A DNA stretch of 64,000 bases from Pseudomonas sp. StFLB209 (GCF_000829415.1 NZ_AP014637.1:1-64000), one strand, 5' to 3'; shown: positions 10,287-20,571, counted from the first letter of the stretch. A program made the numbers and translations. Notes: generated from the sequence alone by a model not told the origin.

Positions 10287-10957
10287 TTGCGCTTGCCTCC
10301 GGTCCTGGCAAGGGACTTGAGATCGACCGGTGCGTCGACCAGGTCTACCTCACGGTCGCCCTGCACCACTTCAACCAGACGAATCGCCTGCTGCTCCATG
10401 CCAACCACCAGCTCATCGACCCGGCTTTGCAGGTAGCGATGGAAGAAAATCGCCGGGATCGCCACCATCAGGCCCGAGGCAGTACAGATCAGCGCCTTGG
10501 AAATACCACCGGCCAACACCACGGCATTGCCGGTATTACCGGCTGAATTGAACGAAGCGAAGATGTCGATCATGCCCAGTACAGTACCGAGCAGGCCGAG
10601 CAATGGCGCCATGGCCGCCACCGACCCGAGTGCCGCGAGGTAGCGCTCCAGCTCATGGATCACCCGCGCCGCAGCCTCTTCGATGCTTTCTTTCATGATC
10701 TCGCGACCATGCCGGGAGTTGGCCAGGCCAGCGGCGAGAATCTCGCCCAGCGGCGAATCAGCGCGCAATTGCTTGAGTTTTTCGCCGTCGAGCTTGTTTT
10801 CCTGAATCCACTGCCAGACCTGCCCGAGCAAGTGTGGCGGGGTGATTCGGCTGGCACGCAAGGTCCAGAGACGTTCAATGACGATGCCGGCCGCGACAAT
10901 CGAACTCAGTATGATCGGCAGCATCATCCAGCCGCCGGATTTGACCAGTTCCCACAC
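10283..10957 (-). CDS. exbB: MotA/TolQ/ExbB-family proton channel protein
   Basis: A 224-residue membrane protein with an N-terminal helix (MLPIILSSIVAAGIVIE), a large cytoplasmic loop, and two further helices at about residues 105-130 and 150-172. The segment LGLLGTVLGMIDIF is the family signature. The start is GTG at 10957, supported by a GGGAG box eight bases upstream. It is the first gene of the operon with exbD, lpxK, trm112, kdsB and murB. By family it makes the channel of an ExbBD-type motor. Confidence 0.9.
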   Translation of the reverse strand: MWELVKSGGWMMLPIILSSIVAAGIVIERLWTLRASRITPPHLLGQVWQWIQENKLDGEKLKQLRADSPLGEILAAGLANSRHGREIMKESIEEAAARVIHELERYLAALGSVAAMAPLLGLLGTVLGMIDIFASFNSAGNTGNAVVLAGGISKALICTASGLMVAIPAIFFHRYLQSRVDELVVGMEQQAIRLVEVVQGDREVDLVDAPVDLKSLARTGGKRK

Positions 10958-11028
10958 AGTGCCGACTCCCTTGAAAAAATTGGCGCCACTTTAACATAGG
11001 GTCGAAAGAGGGTGCTTGAGATTGCCGG

Positions 11029-13245
11029 TCAATCTCGCCAGAAACGCCGGTTTTCACGTTCACCCCGCGGTTGCTCGAACGCTCCCAGGCGCCAACTGAT
11101 CGCGCCTTGCCCGGCGCTGTCGTGAATATCGATGCCCAGCGCCCGATAGCGCGCAACCACTATCGGGTGCGGATGGCCGAAGCTGTTATTGCGGCCACGG
11201 GAAATCAGCACGCCTTCAGGCATTACCCGGCGCAACAAGGGCGCCGAAGACGAGGTGCGACTGCCATGATGCGGTGCCTGAAACCAGCGGGCACGCAGAT
11301 CGAAGTCAGCCTGGCGAATCGCCCACTCAGCCCCGGCTTCAATATCACCGGTCAACAGCAGCCGCTCACCGCTGGCATCGATCATCAACACACACGACGC
11401 CTCGTTGCTGTTGTAGGCCTTATCCCAACGCCAGGTCTCGAAACGCACGCCGTCCCACTCCCAGCGCTCGCCGGTGCGGCACGGCTGCGCCTGTAGCGAT
11501 GCGTGCATTGCCTCGGGCTCGCCGCCAAGTACCCGCTCAACCGGCACACTGCGCTGCACCGCCAGGGCGCCACCGGCATGATCGGCATGAGCATGGCTGA
11601 TTACCAGCGTGTCGAGGCGGCGCACGCCGGCCTTGCGCAACACCGGCACCACCACCCGCTCGCCCAGGTCAAACTCACCCGAGGCAGGGCCTGCGTCATA
11701 CAGCAGGTTGTGATGGCGGGTGCGTATCAGGATCGCCAGCCCCTGGCCGACATCCAGTTGCAACACCTCAGCCTGACCCGGCGCAATCGGTTGTCTGGGT
11801 ACAAACACACAGAGTAATAATAAAGGCCAACCCAACGGTCGCAGTGGCACACCGGCTGGCAGCAACAACAGCACAGCCCCCAGCAGACACAGCAACCACA
11901 CCCAGAGCGGCAAGGCCTCCGGCAACCAGGCCGGCAGCCAGGCGGCAACCCAGCACAGCGCAACAAACAGCAATTGCATGCTGCCCCCGGCCAGCCATAG
12001 CAGGCTCGCCCCCAACCAAGGCACAGGCAGCAGCAAAGTACCGAGCAACGCCAGCGGCAACACCACCAGACTGACCCAGGGCACTGCCAGCAGATTGGCC
12101 AGCGGCGCACTGAGGCTGACCGGCAGCTCAAGCACAATCAGAAAAGGCAGCAGACCGATTGCGATCAGCCATTGGGCACGGCTCCAGGCCTGCCACCAGC
12201 GCCAGCGCCCCAAACGGCCGGCGAAAACCAGAATCAGCACCGCCACTGCCGCAAATGACAACCAGAAGCCCGCTTGCAGACTGGCCAGCGGCTCGAAGAT
12301 CAGCACCAGATTCAGCGACACCAGCAAGGGCCAGAGCAGACCAAGATGCCGAAAGCGCAAGCGCCAGAGCAGCACCATCCCGACCATTACACAGGCACGC
12401 CGCACCGGCACCTCGAAACCGGCAAGCAGGCCATAGCCCAGCGCGGCAACAAAGGCCAGCCCACACGCCCAAGGTAACCAGGGCAAGGCCGCAGGCCACA
12501 GCCCCCGGCGCGCCAGCGCAGCAATCAACAGATACACCGCGCCCGCCAGCAAACCGACATGCTGCCCGGAAATCACCAGCAAATGCACCGTGCCGGTTTC
12601 TTGCAGTATCTGCCAGTCATCCCGTGACAGCCCTGAACCATCGCCCAGCACCAGGGCCGCCAGAGCGCCTTCACGGCCGTGTGCATCAACGGCCAGCAAA
12701 CGCTGGCGGATAGCATCACGCCAGGCGGCACGGGCAGGTGCCAGACGCTGACCATCGAGCACTGTCCCGGTCGCACCAATACGCTGTGCCAACAGCCAGG
12801 CCTGATAATCAAAGGCGCCTGGATTGACCAACCCGTCCGGCCGCCGCAACTTGACCGCCAGTCGCCAACGCTCGCCACTGGCCACCGGCGGCCCGCCATA
12901 CCAGCTCACCCGGATACGTTGCGGCAAACGGGCACGTCGCGACTGCGGCTGATCCAGCTCAAAACGCGTCACACCATCGTTCGCACTCGGCAGCCCCACC
13001 ACCCGCGCTTCCAGCCATAGCGTACCGCCATCCAGGCGCGGCAGCAGCCGGTCATCCAAGGCATTCTTGGCCGAAAAACAGGCCCAACTGAACCCCAGCA
13101 GCCATAACGCAACAGGATAAGTGCGCCATGGCAATAGCATCAGGGCCAGCACCGGCATCAGCAGCAATAGCCAGCCAGGCGGCAGGGCCGGCAAAAAGCG
13201 CAGGGTCAGCAAGCCCAGCGCCAGTGCGACCAGCGCAGTACGCAT
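11029..13245 (-). CDS. comEC: ComEC/Rec2-family DNA internalisation protein
   Basis: A polytopic inner-membrane protein believed to form the channel through which single-stranded DNA enters the cytoplasm during natural transformation. 738 aa: an N-terminal DUF4131 region with two helices, a central competence domain with many helices and the motif LLVISGQHVGLL, and a C-terminal metallo-beta-lactamase-like domain with SHAHADHAGG and APHHGSRTSSS. All parts are present and unbroken, so it should be functional. It lies upstream of exbB in the same direction, separated by about 70 bases. Confidence 0.93.
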   Translation of the reverse strand: MRTALVALALGLLTLRFLPALPPGWLLLLMPVLALMLLPWRTYPVALWLLGFSWACFSAKNALDDRLLPRLDGGTLWLEARVVGLPSANDGVTRFELDQPQSRRARLPQRIRVSWYGGPPVASGERWRLAVKLRRPDGLVNPGAFDYQAWLLAQRIGATGTVLDGQRLAPARAAWRDAIRQRLLAVDAHGREGALAALVLGDGSGLSRDDWQILQETGTVHLLVISGQHVGLLAGAVYLLIAALARRGLWPAALPWLPWACGLAFVAALGYGLLAGFEVPVRRACVMVGMVLLWRLRFRHLGLLWPLLVSLNLVLIFEPLASLQAGFWLSFAAVAVLILVFAGRLGRWRWWQAWSRAQWLIAIGLLPFLIVLELPVSLSAPLANLLAVPWVSLVVLPLALLGTLLLPVPWLGASLLWLAGGSMQLLFVALCWVAAWLPAWLPEALPLWVWLLCLLGAVLLLLPAGVPLRPLGWPLLLLCVFVPRQPIAPGQAEVLQLDVGQGLAILIRTRHHNLLYDAGPASGEFDLGERVVVPVLRKAGVRRLDTLVISHAHADHAGGALAVQRSVPVERVLGGEPEAMHASLQAQPCRTGERWEWDGVRFETWRWDKAYNSNEASCVLMIDASGERLLLTGDIEAGAEWAIRQADFDLRARWFQAPHHGSRTSSSAPLLRRVMPEGVLISRGRNNSFGHPHPIVVARYRALGIDIHDSAGQGAISWRLGAFEQPRGERENRRFWRD

Positions 13246-13447
13246 GGTGAATCCTCAAGGGCAAAAAGGTCTTGAGGATGGGCAAATCAGTGAGGGGGTG
13301 CAGGCGCAGATTATTGCGGGATTTGACCGGCGAATGTCCTCTCAGTCGTGCACCGACTTCCTACAAATACCGCAGAAGCATCCTGCATTTTTCCGTGTGG
13401 CCGCTTGGTAGGGTTTCAACTTTGGCGCCTTGAACGGGTAACAGCAG

Positions 13448-15463
13448 ATGCATGCCACAGATCAGCCATTGAGCCTGCACCTCAAGAATCCGCAGCACGA
13501 CCTGCAAGTGCTTTCGTTTAGCGGCGAAGAAGCCATCAGCATGCCCTATCGATTCAATATCGAAGCGGTCAGCGAAGACCCGCAACTGGATCTGGACGCA
13601 TTGCTGCATCAGATGGTCTTTCTGGCTTTCAACAGCCAGGGCGCAGGCATTCACGGCCAGATCCAGCGGGTCGAGCAAGGCATCAGCGGCATGCGCCTGA
13701 CACATTACAGACTGACTCTGGTGCCTCGTCTGAGCTATCTGCAATACCGTATTAACCACCGCATCTTCCAGGCCCGCTCAGTTCAACAAATCATTGAGCA
13801 GATCCTCAAAGAGCATGGGCTGTTCAGCGATACCTGCCAATTCCGGCTCACCATGAAATACAAGCCTCGCGAATATTGCGTGCAATATGGCGAAAGCGAT
13901 CTGCAATTCATCCAGCGCCTGTGCGCGGAAGAAGGCCTGCACTACCACTTCGAGCACAGCAGGGATATGCACATTCTGGTGTTCGCCGACCACCAGGCGA
14001 TGTTTCGCAAACTGGGTTTCGAGCTGCGCTACCAACCGGTCGCAGGCCTGCAAGCCGAAACGCAGGTGGTCCGGCGTCTGGGTGTGCGCCTGGAAGCACG
14101 CACCGCCCGCACCACACGCCGTGACTATGACTTCCGCAAAGCCGGCCGGCGTCTGGAATATCAGGCAGGTCCCGACCCGCAGATCATCCAGCCGAATCTG
14201 GAAGACTATCGCTGGCCAGGGCGCTTCACGGGTGAAGAACGCGGCAAACCCTTGACCCAGCGGGCGCTGGAAAGCCGCCGGGCAGACTACCGTCAGGCAG
14301 ATGGCGAGAGTGACCATCCCGGCCTGGTCAGCGGGCATTTCGTAGCACTCACCGATCACCCCCGCACGGAGTGGAACGATACCTGGCTACTGACCCGGCT
14401 TGAGCATCAGGGCTACCAGCCGCAGGTACTTGAAGAAGCCGCACGCAAAGTCGACGGTATGGTAGAAGGCTATCGAAACCGTTTTACGGCAACACCCTCG
14501 GACACGTTCTTTCGTCCACCGCTGCCCCACAGCCGACCCAAAATTGCCGGCAGCCAGACTGCCCGGGTAACAGGCCCTGACAACCATGATGTTCATTGTG
14601 ATGAATACGGGCGAATCAAGGTGCAGTTCCATTGGGACCGGAACGACCAAGCGGGCGAGTTCAGCAGTTGCTGGCTGCGAGTAGCCTCCAGTTGGGCTGG
14701 CGATACATTTGGCGCAACGGTCCTCCCTCGGGTCGGCATGGAAGTGTTGGTGAGCTTTCTCGAAGGCGACCCGGACCACCCGATTGTCAGTGGCTGCCTG
14801 CCCAACAACCTCAACATGCCGCCCTACCCACTGCCCGAGCGCAAGACCCGTAGCGTGCTGCGCAGCCACAGCACACCGCACAATGGCGGTTTCAGCGAGC
14901 TACATATCGAAGACCTGGCCGGCCAGGAACTGATCTACCTGCGCGCCCAGCGTGACATGGAACAGAAGATCAACCACGACAGCCGCCTCGAGGTGGGCAA
15001 CGACCGGCAGGAAACCATCAAAGGTAACAGCATCAGCGTGCTGGAAGGTGAAGAACAGCGCACGGTCAACGCCGACCGCAAGACACAAATCAAAGCCGAC
15101 GATTATCTGCAGGCTGACCAGAACCGCCATGTTCGGGTCGGCCAGATTCTGACAGTTGAGGCTGGCCAGCAGGTGCATATCAAATCCGGCGCGCACCTGA
15201 TTATCGACGGCGGCGCCAGCATCACCCTCAAGGCCGGCGGCCAGCACTTGCTACTCGGCGCTGGCGGTATTTTCAGTAGCAGCCCAATCCTGCCCGGCGG
15301 CGTCCCGCTACCCGGCGCACCGGCGTTAGCGGCGCAGCCCGCACCGCTGACAGCACTGCAAAACCTGACCCTCAATGTACAGAAACAGGCATTGCGCAGC
15401 GCTGCAGGCAAGGCTGCTCCTGTATGTGCTGTGTGCCACAAACTCAAGGAGCGCAATGCATGA
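13448..15463 (+). CDS. vgrG: Type VI secretion system tip protein VgrG
   Basis: The trimeric spike at the tip of the T6SS tube. 671 aa: an N-terminal gp27-like part (to about residue 360) including the typical segment YCVQYGESDLQFIQRL, a gp5-like OB fold from about residue 375 (DEYGRIKVQFHWDR), then the beta-helix needle with repeats ending in LIIDGGASITLKAGGQ. A C-terminal tail of about 70 residues is Ala/Pro-rich and ends in a CAVCHK motif, probably docking the adaptor. No hcp or structural T6SS gene is nearby, so this is an orphan vgrG island fed into a T6SS encoded elsewhere. It heads the vgrG-adaptor-effector-immunity run. Confidence 0.95.
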   Translation: MHATDQPLSLHLKNPQHDLQVLSFSGEEAISMPYRFNIEAVSEDPQLDLDALLHQMVFLAFNSQGAGIHGQIQRVEQGISGMRLTHYRLTLVPRLSYLQYRINHRIFQARSVQQIIEQILKEHGLFSDTCQFRLTMKYKPREYCVQYGESDLQFIQRLCAEEGLHYHFEHSRDMHILVFADHQAMFRKLGFELRYQPVAGLQAETQVVRRLGVRLEARTARTTRRDYDFRKAGRRLEYQAGPDPQIIQPNLEDYRWPGRFTGEERGKPLTQRALESRRADYRQADGESDHPGLVSGHFVALTDHPRTEWNDTWLLTRLEHQGYQPQVLEEAARKVDGMVEGYRNRFTATPSDTFFRPPLPHSRPKIAGSQTARVTGPDNHDVHCDEYGRIKVQFHWDRNDQAGEFSSCWLRVASSWAGDTFGATVLPRVGMEVLVSFLEGDPDHPIVSGCLPNNLNMPPYPLPERKTRSVLRSHSTPHNGGFSELHIEDLAGQELIYLRAQRDMEQKINHDSRLEVGNDRQETIKGNSISVLEGEEQRTVNADRKTQIKADDYLQADQNRHVRVGQILTVEAGQQVHIKSGAHLIIDGGASITLKAGGQHLLLGAGGIFSSSPILPGGVPLPGAPALAAQPAPLTALQNLTLNVQKQALRSAAGKAAPVCAVCHKLKERNA

Positions 15464-16311
15464 GGCGTTCCTACCTGCTTCTGGACAGCGCGCAGATCGA
15501 CGGTCTGGATCAACACTTATTACAGGTTGGCGAGTTCATGGCATGCCATCCGCTGTACCTGAACACAGCCTATGCCGAGCTGGCCGACTGCGGCCCGCTA
15601 CTGGTTCCCGTAGTCGCTGGCAGCAAGCTTGCAGACCTGTTCCACACGCAGTGGCGCTCGCGAGCAGGAATCTGGCTTGAAACCGAGGCCAGCGAAACCG
15701 AGCTGCTGGATCACCTGCGCAGCCTGGTACATGTCAACCTCGACGGCGACGTGACAGTGTTATTCCGCTATTACGACCCACGTATTACCCGCCTGTGGCT
15801 GGCAGACCTGCAAACGTTCGAACAAGACCGTCTCATGGGCCCCGTGCAATTGATCCGCCTGCCCGACGATGACAACAACGAACTGCTGATCAACCGCAGC
15901 GAAACTGCAGCAGACAGCCAGCGTTACCAGCCAAAACCCTGGCTGCACCTGAGCGCAGAACAGCTCGATGTCCTTGGCCAGGTGCAACGCCAGCAGTTCG
16001 ATCAACACTTGATTGACCATTGCCGCCGCTACTTCCCCTTCGCTTTGGCCGGCATGGACACCACCGCGCATCGTGCATGGGCAAAGGCATGCAGGCTCAG
16101 TGCCGCCCGCCATGGCTATGGCACGGATGACCAGGTCACTCGCTGGGTCAGCCTCTATGCCCATCTAGGCCCTGATTTTCCTGCGGCACCTGCGCACCAG
16201 GCATACCGCCAGATCCTTGAAGCACCCAGCTCCAGCCCCCAGCAACGCCTGGATGCGCTGCTTGAAGAATTGACCCTGCAACTGACCCGCACGGCGCAAG
16301 CAAAGACATGA
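15460..16311 (+). CDS. DUF4123 T6SS adaptor/chaperone
   Basis: A 283-residue soluble protein of the DUF4123 family (Tap/TEC adaptors), which load a specific effector on its VgrG. The domain is recognisable from the start (YLLLDSAQIDGL) to about residue 130. I use the ATG at 15460, which overlaps the vgrG stop (ATGA) and has AAGGAG nine bases upstream; an ATG at 15424 is inside vgrG without a ribosome site. The stop overlaps the effector ATG in the same way, so all three proteins are translationally coupled, as expected for tip, adaptor and cargo. Confidence 0.9.
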   Translation: MRRSYLLLDSAQIDGLDQHLLQVGEFMACHPLYLNTAYAELADCGPLLVPVVAGSKLADLFHTQWRSRAGIWLETEASETELLDHLRSLVHVNLDGDVTVLFRYYDPRITRLWLADLQTFEQDRLMGPVQLIRLPDDDNNELLINRSETAADSQRYQPKPWLHLSAEQLDVLGQVQRQQFDQHLIDHCRRYFPFALAGMDTTAHRAWAKACRLSAARHGYGTDDQVTRWVSLYAHLGPDFPAAPAHQAYRQILEAPSSSPQQRLDALLEELTLQLTRTAQAKT

Positions 16312-19300
16312 ACGACAAATCCTCTTCATCCGCACTGCTGAACCTGAGCCAGGCCGAACGGGCTGCCGGGCAACGCCCTCGTCAGGATATAGACAGCCTG
16401 GTTGCAAGCTGCCCGGCCAGCCAGGGCAAGCTCTTCGTCGTACCGACACGTTACGCCCTGGCGGAGTACCCGGCCGACCATGCCAGTTGCCAGCCCGGCG
16501 TCGAGCCGCAGAGCCACCCCATGGCGCTGCGCCGGCTACGCGAAGGTTTTCTCTACCTGTGGCAAAGCCCCGGCCCGCTGCAACGCTTTGCAATCTGCCC
16601 GCAAGGCATGCTCGAACCGCAACCGCTGACCGATGATGACACCATCACCCTTAACGGCAGCCTTACGGGACTTGCGCTGGACAAACATTCGCCTGCCTGG
16701 CTGATGTATGCCGAGTACCCGCTCAATGCCCGGAGTTGCGAAGCACTGAATGACCCCGGCACCCGCCAGAAACGCATGCGTCGGCTGGATTTACCACAGG
16801 TTGCCAACCACTTGAGCGCCGCCCATTGCCCACCACTGGAGGCAGCAGAACAGGTCATTGCCGAACTCATGCCGCAAACCTACCACTGGGGCGTGGTCAG
16901 TGATCACCAGCTCAATGGTGATGCCGAGTACAAGAAGGCAGAACAGCTCAAGGAACAGATGTTTGCCAACCCGACCGCTGAGACCAGCAAGGCTTGGACG
17001 GATGCCATGTATTGGGTCGGCGAGCGTGACCGCATCGCCTCCAAGCACGCTGACGCACCTCAGGGCCGCCCCGCTCCAGGCCAGTGGAGCGCCGCAGCAT
17101 GGCAGCCTCTGCACACCCGAAAATGGCTGGACAACGCACGACAAGAAGCCGCTGAGTGCTGGGCAGTGTTTGCCTGTCTGGATGATGACTTGGGTGTGTT
17201 GCGTGATATTGATCGGGACCAGAGTCAGTTCGAAGACGCCCACCAACAGTGGGTCAGCGACAACCAGATTCGTCTGACCGTGGGTGGATTCATCCGCAGC
17301 CTGATGACAGAGGATGGGGCGGAGCTGGCGGATCGGATCAATTATCGTTTTAAGGAGGAGAAGCTAAAAATAACCCCGGAACAAGGAAATACGCTCTTAA
17401 AAATCCATGAGCGCCTGGATCCTCTTCGCTTCGAAGAATCACGACTCGCAAACGCCAGTGCTGTATTGATCACCCCGGAAGGCAAGCAGAAACTCGCCAG
17501 CCTCAAGGAAGAAATCAGCCTGTTAAAAAAACCAGTGAACAATTTCATCCCTGTAAAGCTACAAAAAGATGTGGAAATAGAGACTCGTGTTTATAGACAA
17601 CATAAGAGTCACAATCAAAGATCAGGCAAATTCAGTGGCAAGATAGGAGAATATATTGACCTGAGCACAATGAATAACTGGCTGGACGTGACCGCCCCCG
17701 ACCACTACAAAAGTGTCGAAGTACACCACAGACGGCTCCATGCAGACAGGGATATCTTTCTTTACCGTCACGAGAGTGGTACTTGGTTCGTCGATTACGA
17801 CGACATTAATTATCGTAATTGGCTGGACCAGCTGGCCGCCGCCTGCCTTTCCGAACAATGTAATTACAGCCAGGGCGCAGAACAGTTCGCAGAGTATGTG
17901 CGTAGCCAGGACAAGGGTGCATTGCGCCAACTGTTCTTTTCCTGGAGCCCCAGCCTGGAAATGGCCTTGAACTCTGAAACTCGTTTAGGAGAAGTACTTG
18001 TAGCGCTTGGAGACGAAAATCGAAGCAATATTCAGGCTGGCTTATCCGGAATATTGGGGGCATCAACCAGATCAATACTGACGTTCATGCAGCGCACGGA
18101 AAGCAACAGTCGCTGGGTAACCTTGGTCAACCGCATGGCACCTACCGTGATGCTCCTGAAGGGGGAACTCGACCGCATAAGCCGTGTATGGATGAGTCTG
18201 ATGATATTTACCCATATCAAAACCCAGATCGCATTCAGATGGGTAACCAATAAAAACTTCCGGACGCTAGAAGCATTTGGTAAAAATGTCGATGAACTGA
18301 AGGACTGGACGAAACTCACCAGCGACCATATCAAAAGCGGACGTGCAGCCCAGATTATTAATAGCAGAGCTGTAAAGAGCAGCGGCGGCGTGACCGCGCT
18401 GATTGTTTTGACCTTGAACATCTGGAATGCCAGCAGATATCTGAATCAGGCTAATGCGGTCGAGAGGATGGATGAACAGAGAAACTATGAAACAGCTTCG
18501 GCTACGCTTTATGCTTCTGCGGCGTTAGTGGCTGTCATCGATAGCGTGATCCGTAAAGGTTTCGGCATCAACCAGCTAAAAATTGGCCTAAGCTTTACCG
18601 CGACTCAAACCTTTTTCAGCTCAATCATAGGAGCCTTGTCAATCGGAGCAGCCGTCAATGAATTTCAATCGTTGAAAAAACAAATCGATAGTTCGAACTA
18701 CATTGTGGATCCTTGGCTAGAAGCACGCAAAAACATCGTTAGTTTACAAATATTGGCGTTCACCGCTCAAACCCTAATAGCCTCTCGCTACACCATAGCT
18801 ATATTGGCAGGCACAATGACCATTGGAGCGGGATTGGCCGGTGCAGGTGCCGCAATCGCACCACTGCTCGTAATAATTGCGATACTCGGCGGAGCCTACC
18901 TTATAACATGGCTCTTCCAACAAACCCCACTCCAGAACTTTCTCTACCAATGCTGCTGGTCCATCCAACGAGCTAAAGAGAGGTCACCACTTGATCATGG
19001 GACTCAACAAAAAGAGCTGGAGCACTTGCTCGCTCTAGTTTATACGCCGCGCATAAATTACGAAAGTATAAGCTCACATGTACCTACTGACGGTCAGTTT
19101 CCGATGCGTAACAAACCGCATCTGCAATCGTTATCTATCGACTTGCCGGGAGCCACCCCCGACGGCGTTTACCTGGAACTGGCAATGATCGGCGACCCGG
19201 TTGATTACCGGCTATGGATGGACATCTGGGGAACGCCAGGGTTGACCGAACCTCCTTACCGAATGCGAGATATGGGCAGCCACTGGTTAAAAACAGCTCA

Positions 19301-19592
19301 TTACAAATGGATTCCTGCCAACGAAGGGCAAGGCCTGCGCCTTACGGGTCGCTACCTAACAGACACTGTGATGGGCTCACTTCCTAGAAGTATTTCCATA
19401 AAGATAAAATACAGCACCCCTATAACGTCTTTACTGGGAATAAATCATTCTATTGGCGGTGATTCTGGGCTGATCTATACCATCACTGCAGAAGATGGAG
19501 TTATTTCACTTAGGCCTCATGAGGCCCCTACGTTGAGCAAAGCCAGACTTCATAGAATCGGCGTCCAGCGCCGCTCGCTTCCGCTCCACTGA
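16308..19592 (+). CDS. VasX-like T6SS effector, predicted membrane-disrupting
   Basis: 1094 aa. The N-terminal 150 residues carry the pattern seen in VasX-type effectors (VVPTRYALAE, then RRLREGFLYLW), the part loaded through the DUF4123 adaptor. After a charged middle region, at least four hydrophobic segments occur at about residues 694-712, 731-749, 759-783 and 809-870, the last Gly/Ala-rich and long enough for two or three helices. A soluble C-terminal domain of about 190 residues follows. The architecture suggests a colicin-like pore-former acting on the target's inner membrane. DNA from about 17330 on is clearly more AT-rich than the 5' part, suggesting a swapped C-terminal module. The toxic activity is inferred. 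Confidence 0.83.
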   Translation: MNDKSSSSALLNLSQAERAAGQRPRQDIDSLVASCPASQGKLFVVPTRYALAEYPADHASCQPGVEPQSHPMALRRLREGFLYLWQSPGPLQRFAICPQGMLEPQPLTDDDTITLNGSLTGLALDKHSPAWLMYAEYPLNARSCEALNDPGTRQKRMRRLDLPQVANHLSAAHCPPLEAAEQVIAELMPQTYHWGVVSDHQLNGDAEYKKAEQLKEQMFANPTAETSKAWTDAMYWVGERDRIASKHADAPQGRPAPGQWSAAAWQPLHTRKWLDNARQEAAECWAVFACLDDDLGVLRDIDRDQSQFEDAHQQWVSDNQIRLTVGGFIRSLMTEDGAELADRINYRFKEEKLKITPEQGNTLLKIHERLDPLRFEESRLANASAVLITPEGKQKLASLKEEISLLKKPVNNFIPVKLQKDVEIETRVYRQHKSHNQRSGKFSGKIGEYIDLSTMNNWLDVTAPDHYKSVEVHHRRLHADRDIFLYRHESGTWFVDYDDINYRNWLDQLAAACLSEQCNYSQGAEQFAEYVRSQDKGALRQLFFSWSPSLEMALNSETRLGEVLVALGDENRSNIQAGLSGILGASTRSILTFMQRTESNSRWVTLVNRMAPTVMLLKGELDRISRVWMSLMIFTHIKTQIAFRWVTNKNFRTLEAFGKNVDELKDWTKLTSDHIKSGRAAQIINSRAVKSSGGVTALIVLTLNIWNASRYLNQANAVERMDEQRNYETASATLYASAALVAVIDSVIRKGFGINQLKIGLSFTATQTFFSSIIGALSIGAAVNEFQSLKKQIDSSNYIVDPWLEARKNIVSLQILAFTAQTLIASRYTIAILAGTMTIGAGLAGAGAAIAPLLVIIAILGGAYLITWLFQQTPLQNFLYQCCWSIQRAKERSPLDHGTQQKELEHLLALVYTPRINYESISSHVPTDGQFPMRNKPHLQSLSIDLPGATPDGVYLELAMIGDPVDYRLWMDIWGTPGLTEPPYRMRDMGSHWLKTAHYKWIPANEGQGLRLTGRYLTDTVMGSLPRSISIKIKYSTPITSLLGINHSIGGDSGLIYTITAEDGVISLRPHEAPTLSKARLHRIGVQRRSLPLH

Positions 19593-19629
19593 GCGCACAA
19601 CTACAGACACCTCTTCCAGAGAACTTAAA

Positions 19630-20520
19630 TTGGCCCTTAGAATAACTCAATTCTCCCCACTGCCTTTACCTACCGGACGCTCGCCCTCTGACGCCTCAGA
19701 CATAGCCTGGCGGAAGAACGAGGTATTCCTTGACATAAACCAGTACAACACCGGCACAGCCGCAACACTAATATGGTTTAACGCAATTCTTTACCTGTCA
19801 CTGGCACTCGCATTAAAAAACCTTACACCTAACGTCGTCCCCTGGCTATTAATAACCAGTCTAGCCATAACACTGGCCACACTCCCAATTCTTTATAAAG
19901 GCTTAAAAAAACCAACACCTTTACCTGTACGCTTCAATCGCCAACGTCGAGAAATATGTGTTATGAGAGCACAAGACGTCTATTGGATAATACCTTGGGA
20001 AAGCGTAATAGCCACGGCGCACTACACTTCAGAAACCGCTAGAAGAAGCGGCATGAGTCTTGGGTTCCTGAATGTGCGTTTCGACAGCCCACATCCTAGA
20101 GAGCGTGTTGAAAAAGATTGTCACGAGTTAACCTTTAACTGCCCAGATGAAGAAATGGCGGCAAGCTATTGGGAATACATACGCACCTACATGGAATCAG
20201 GTCCCGATGCGGTCCATGAACCCTCAAGAAAATTCACTCGCACCAAAGGCATCTTCGCCAGCTACCTGGATGACCTGAAAGAAGCCGCCAAGCGCAAAGG
20301 CTGGATCCTCACCCTGATCTGGGATGGCTTTTTTGGCCTGGTCTTCTTCAACGTACTGCTGGCCGATTATCTGGAGCGCAAGAAGCTTTATCCTCTCCCC
20401 GACCTCGACCACCCCGATATCATCGAATGGTCAAAACCCCTGCCGCCGGAGCAGTGGGCCAGGCCTTCTGCCGAATTTCAGGTCGCGCTGGCCGAGTACG
20501 AGGCGCGCCGGGTCTCATGA
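19630..20520 (+). CDS. Putative immunity protein 1 (DUF6708-like)
   Basis: 296 aa, probably an inner-membrane protein. Hydrophobic helices are visible at about residues 44-62 and 67-88, and a third hydrophobic stretch near 225-245. The core contains PVRFNRQRREICVMR and a YWIIPWESV motif, which I associate with the DUF6708 family, often found beside VasX-like effectors. No ATG is available: TTG at 19630 is the best start, with a weak AGAGAA box. It follows the effector by 37 bases, the classic place for its immunity gene. The last 97 codons are about 95% identical in DNA to the second copy at 21362-21650. Confidence 0.7.
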   Translation: MALRITQFSPLPLPTGRSPSDASDIAWRKNEVFLDINQYNTGTAATLIWFNAILYLSLALALKNLTPNVVPWLLITSLAITLATLPILYKGLKKPTPLPVRFNRQRREICVMRAQDVYWIIPWESVIATAHYTSETARRSGMSLGFLNVRFDSPHPRERVEKDCHELTFNCPDEEMAASYWEYIRTYMESGPDAVHEPSRKFTRTKGIFASYLDDLKEAAKRKGWILTLIWDGFFGLVFFNVLLADYLERKKLYPLPDLDHPDIIEWSKPLPPEQWARPSAEFQVALAEYEARRVS

Positions 20521-20571
20521 CCCGGCGGGCAATCAGCGGTTACTGACGCATGCCGCGTCCGCTGACCAGCA
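20232..20571 (+). repeat. Direct repeat copy 1 (immunity 3' end plus yadH tail)
   Basis: This 340-base stretch matches 21362-21701 at a constant offset of 1130 with about 18 mismatches and no gaps (about 95%). It comprises the last 96 codons of immunity gene 1, its stop, and then 51 bases that include the reverse complement of the last codons of yadH (SGRGMRQ-stop). Since only copy 2 adjoins the real yadH, copy 1 must have been created by duplication or recombination. Confidence 0.9.
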
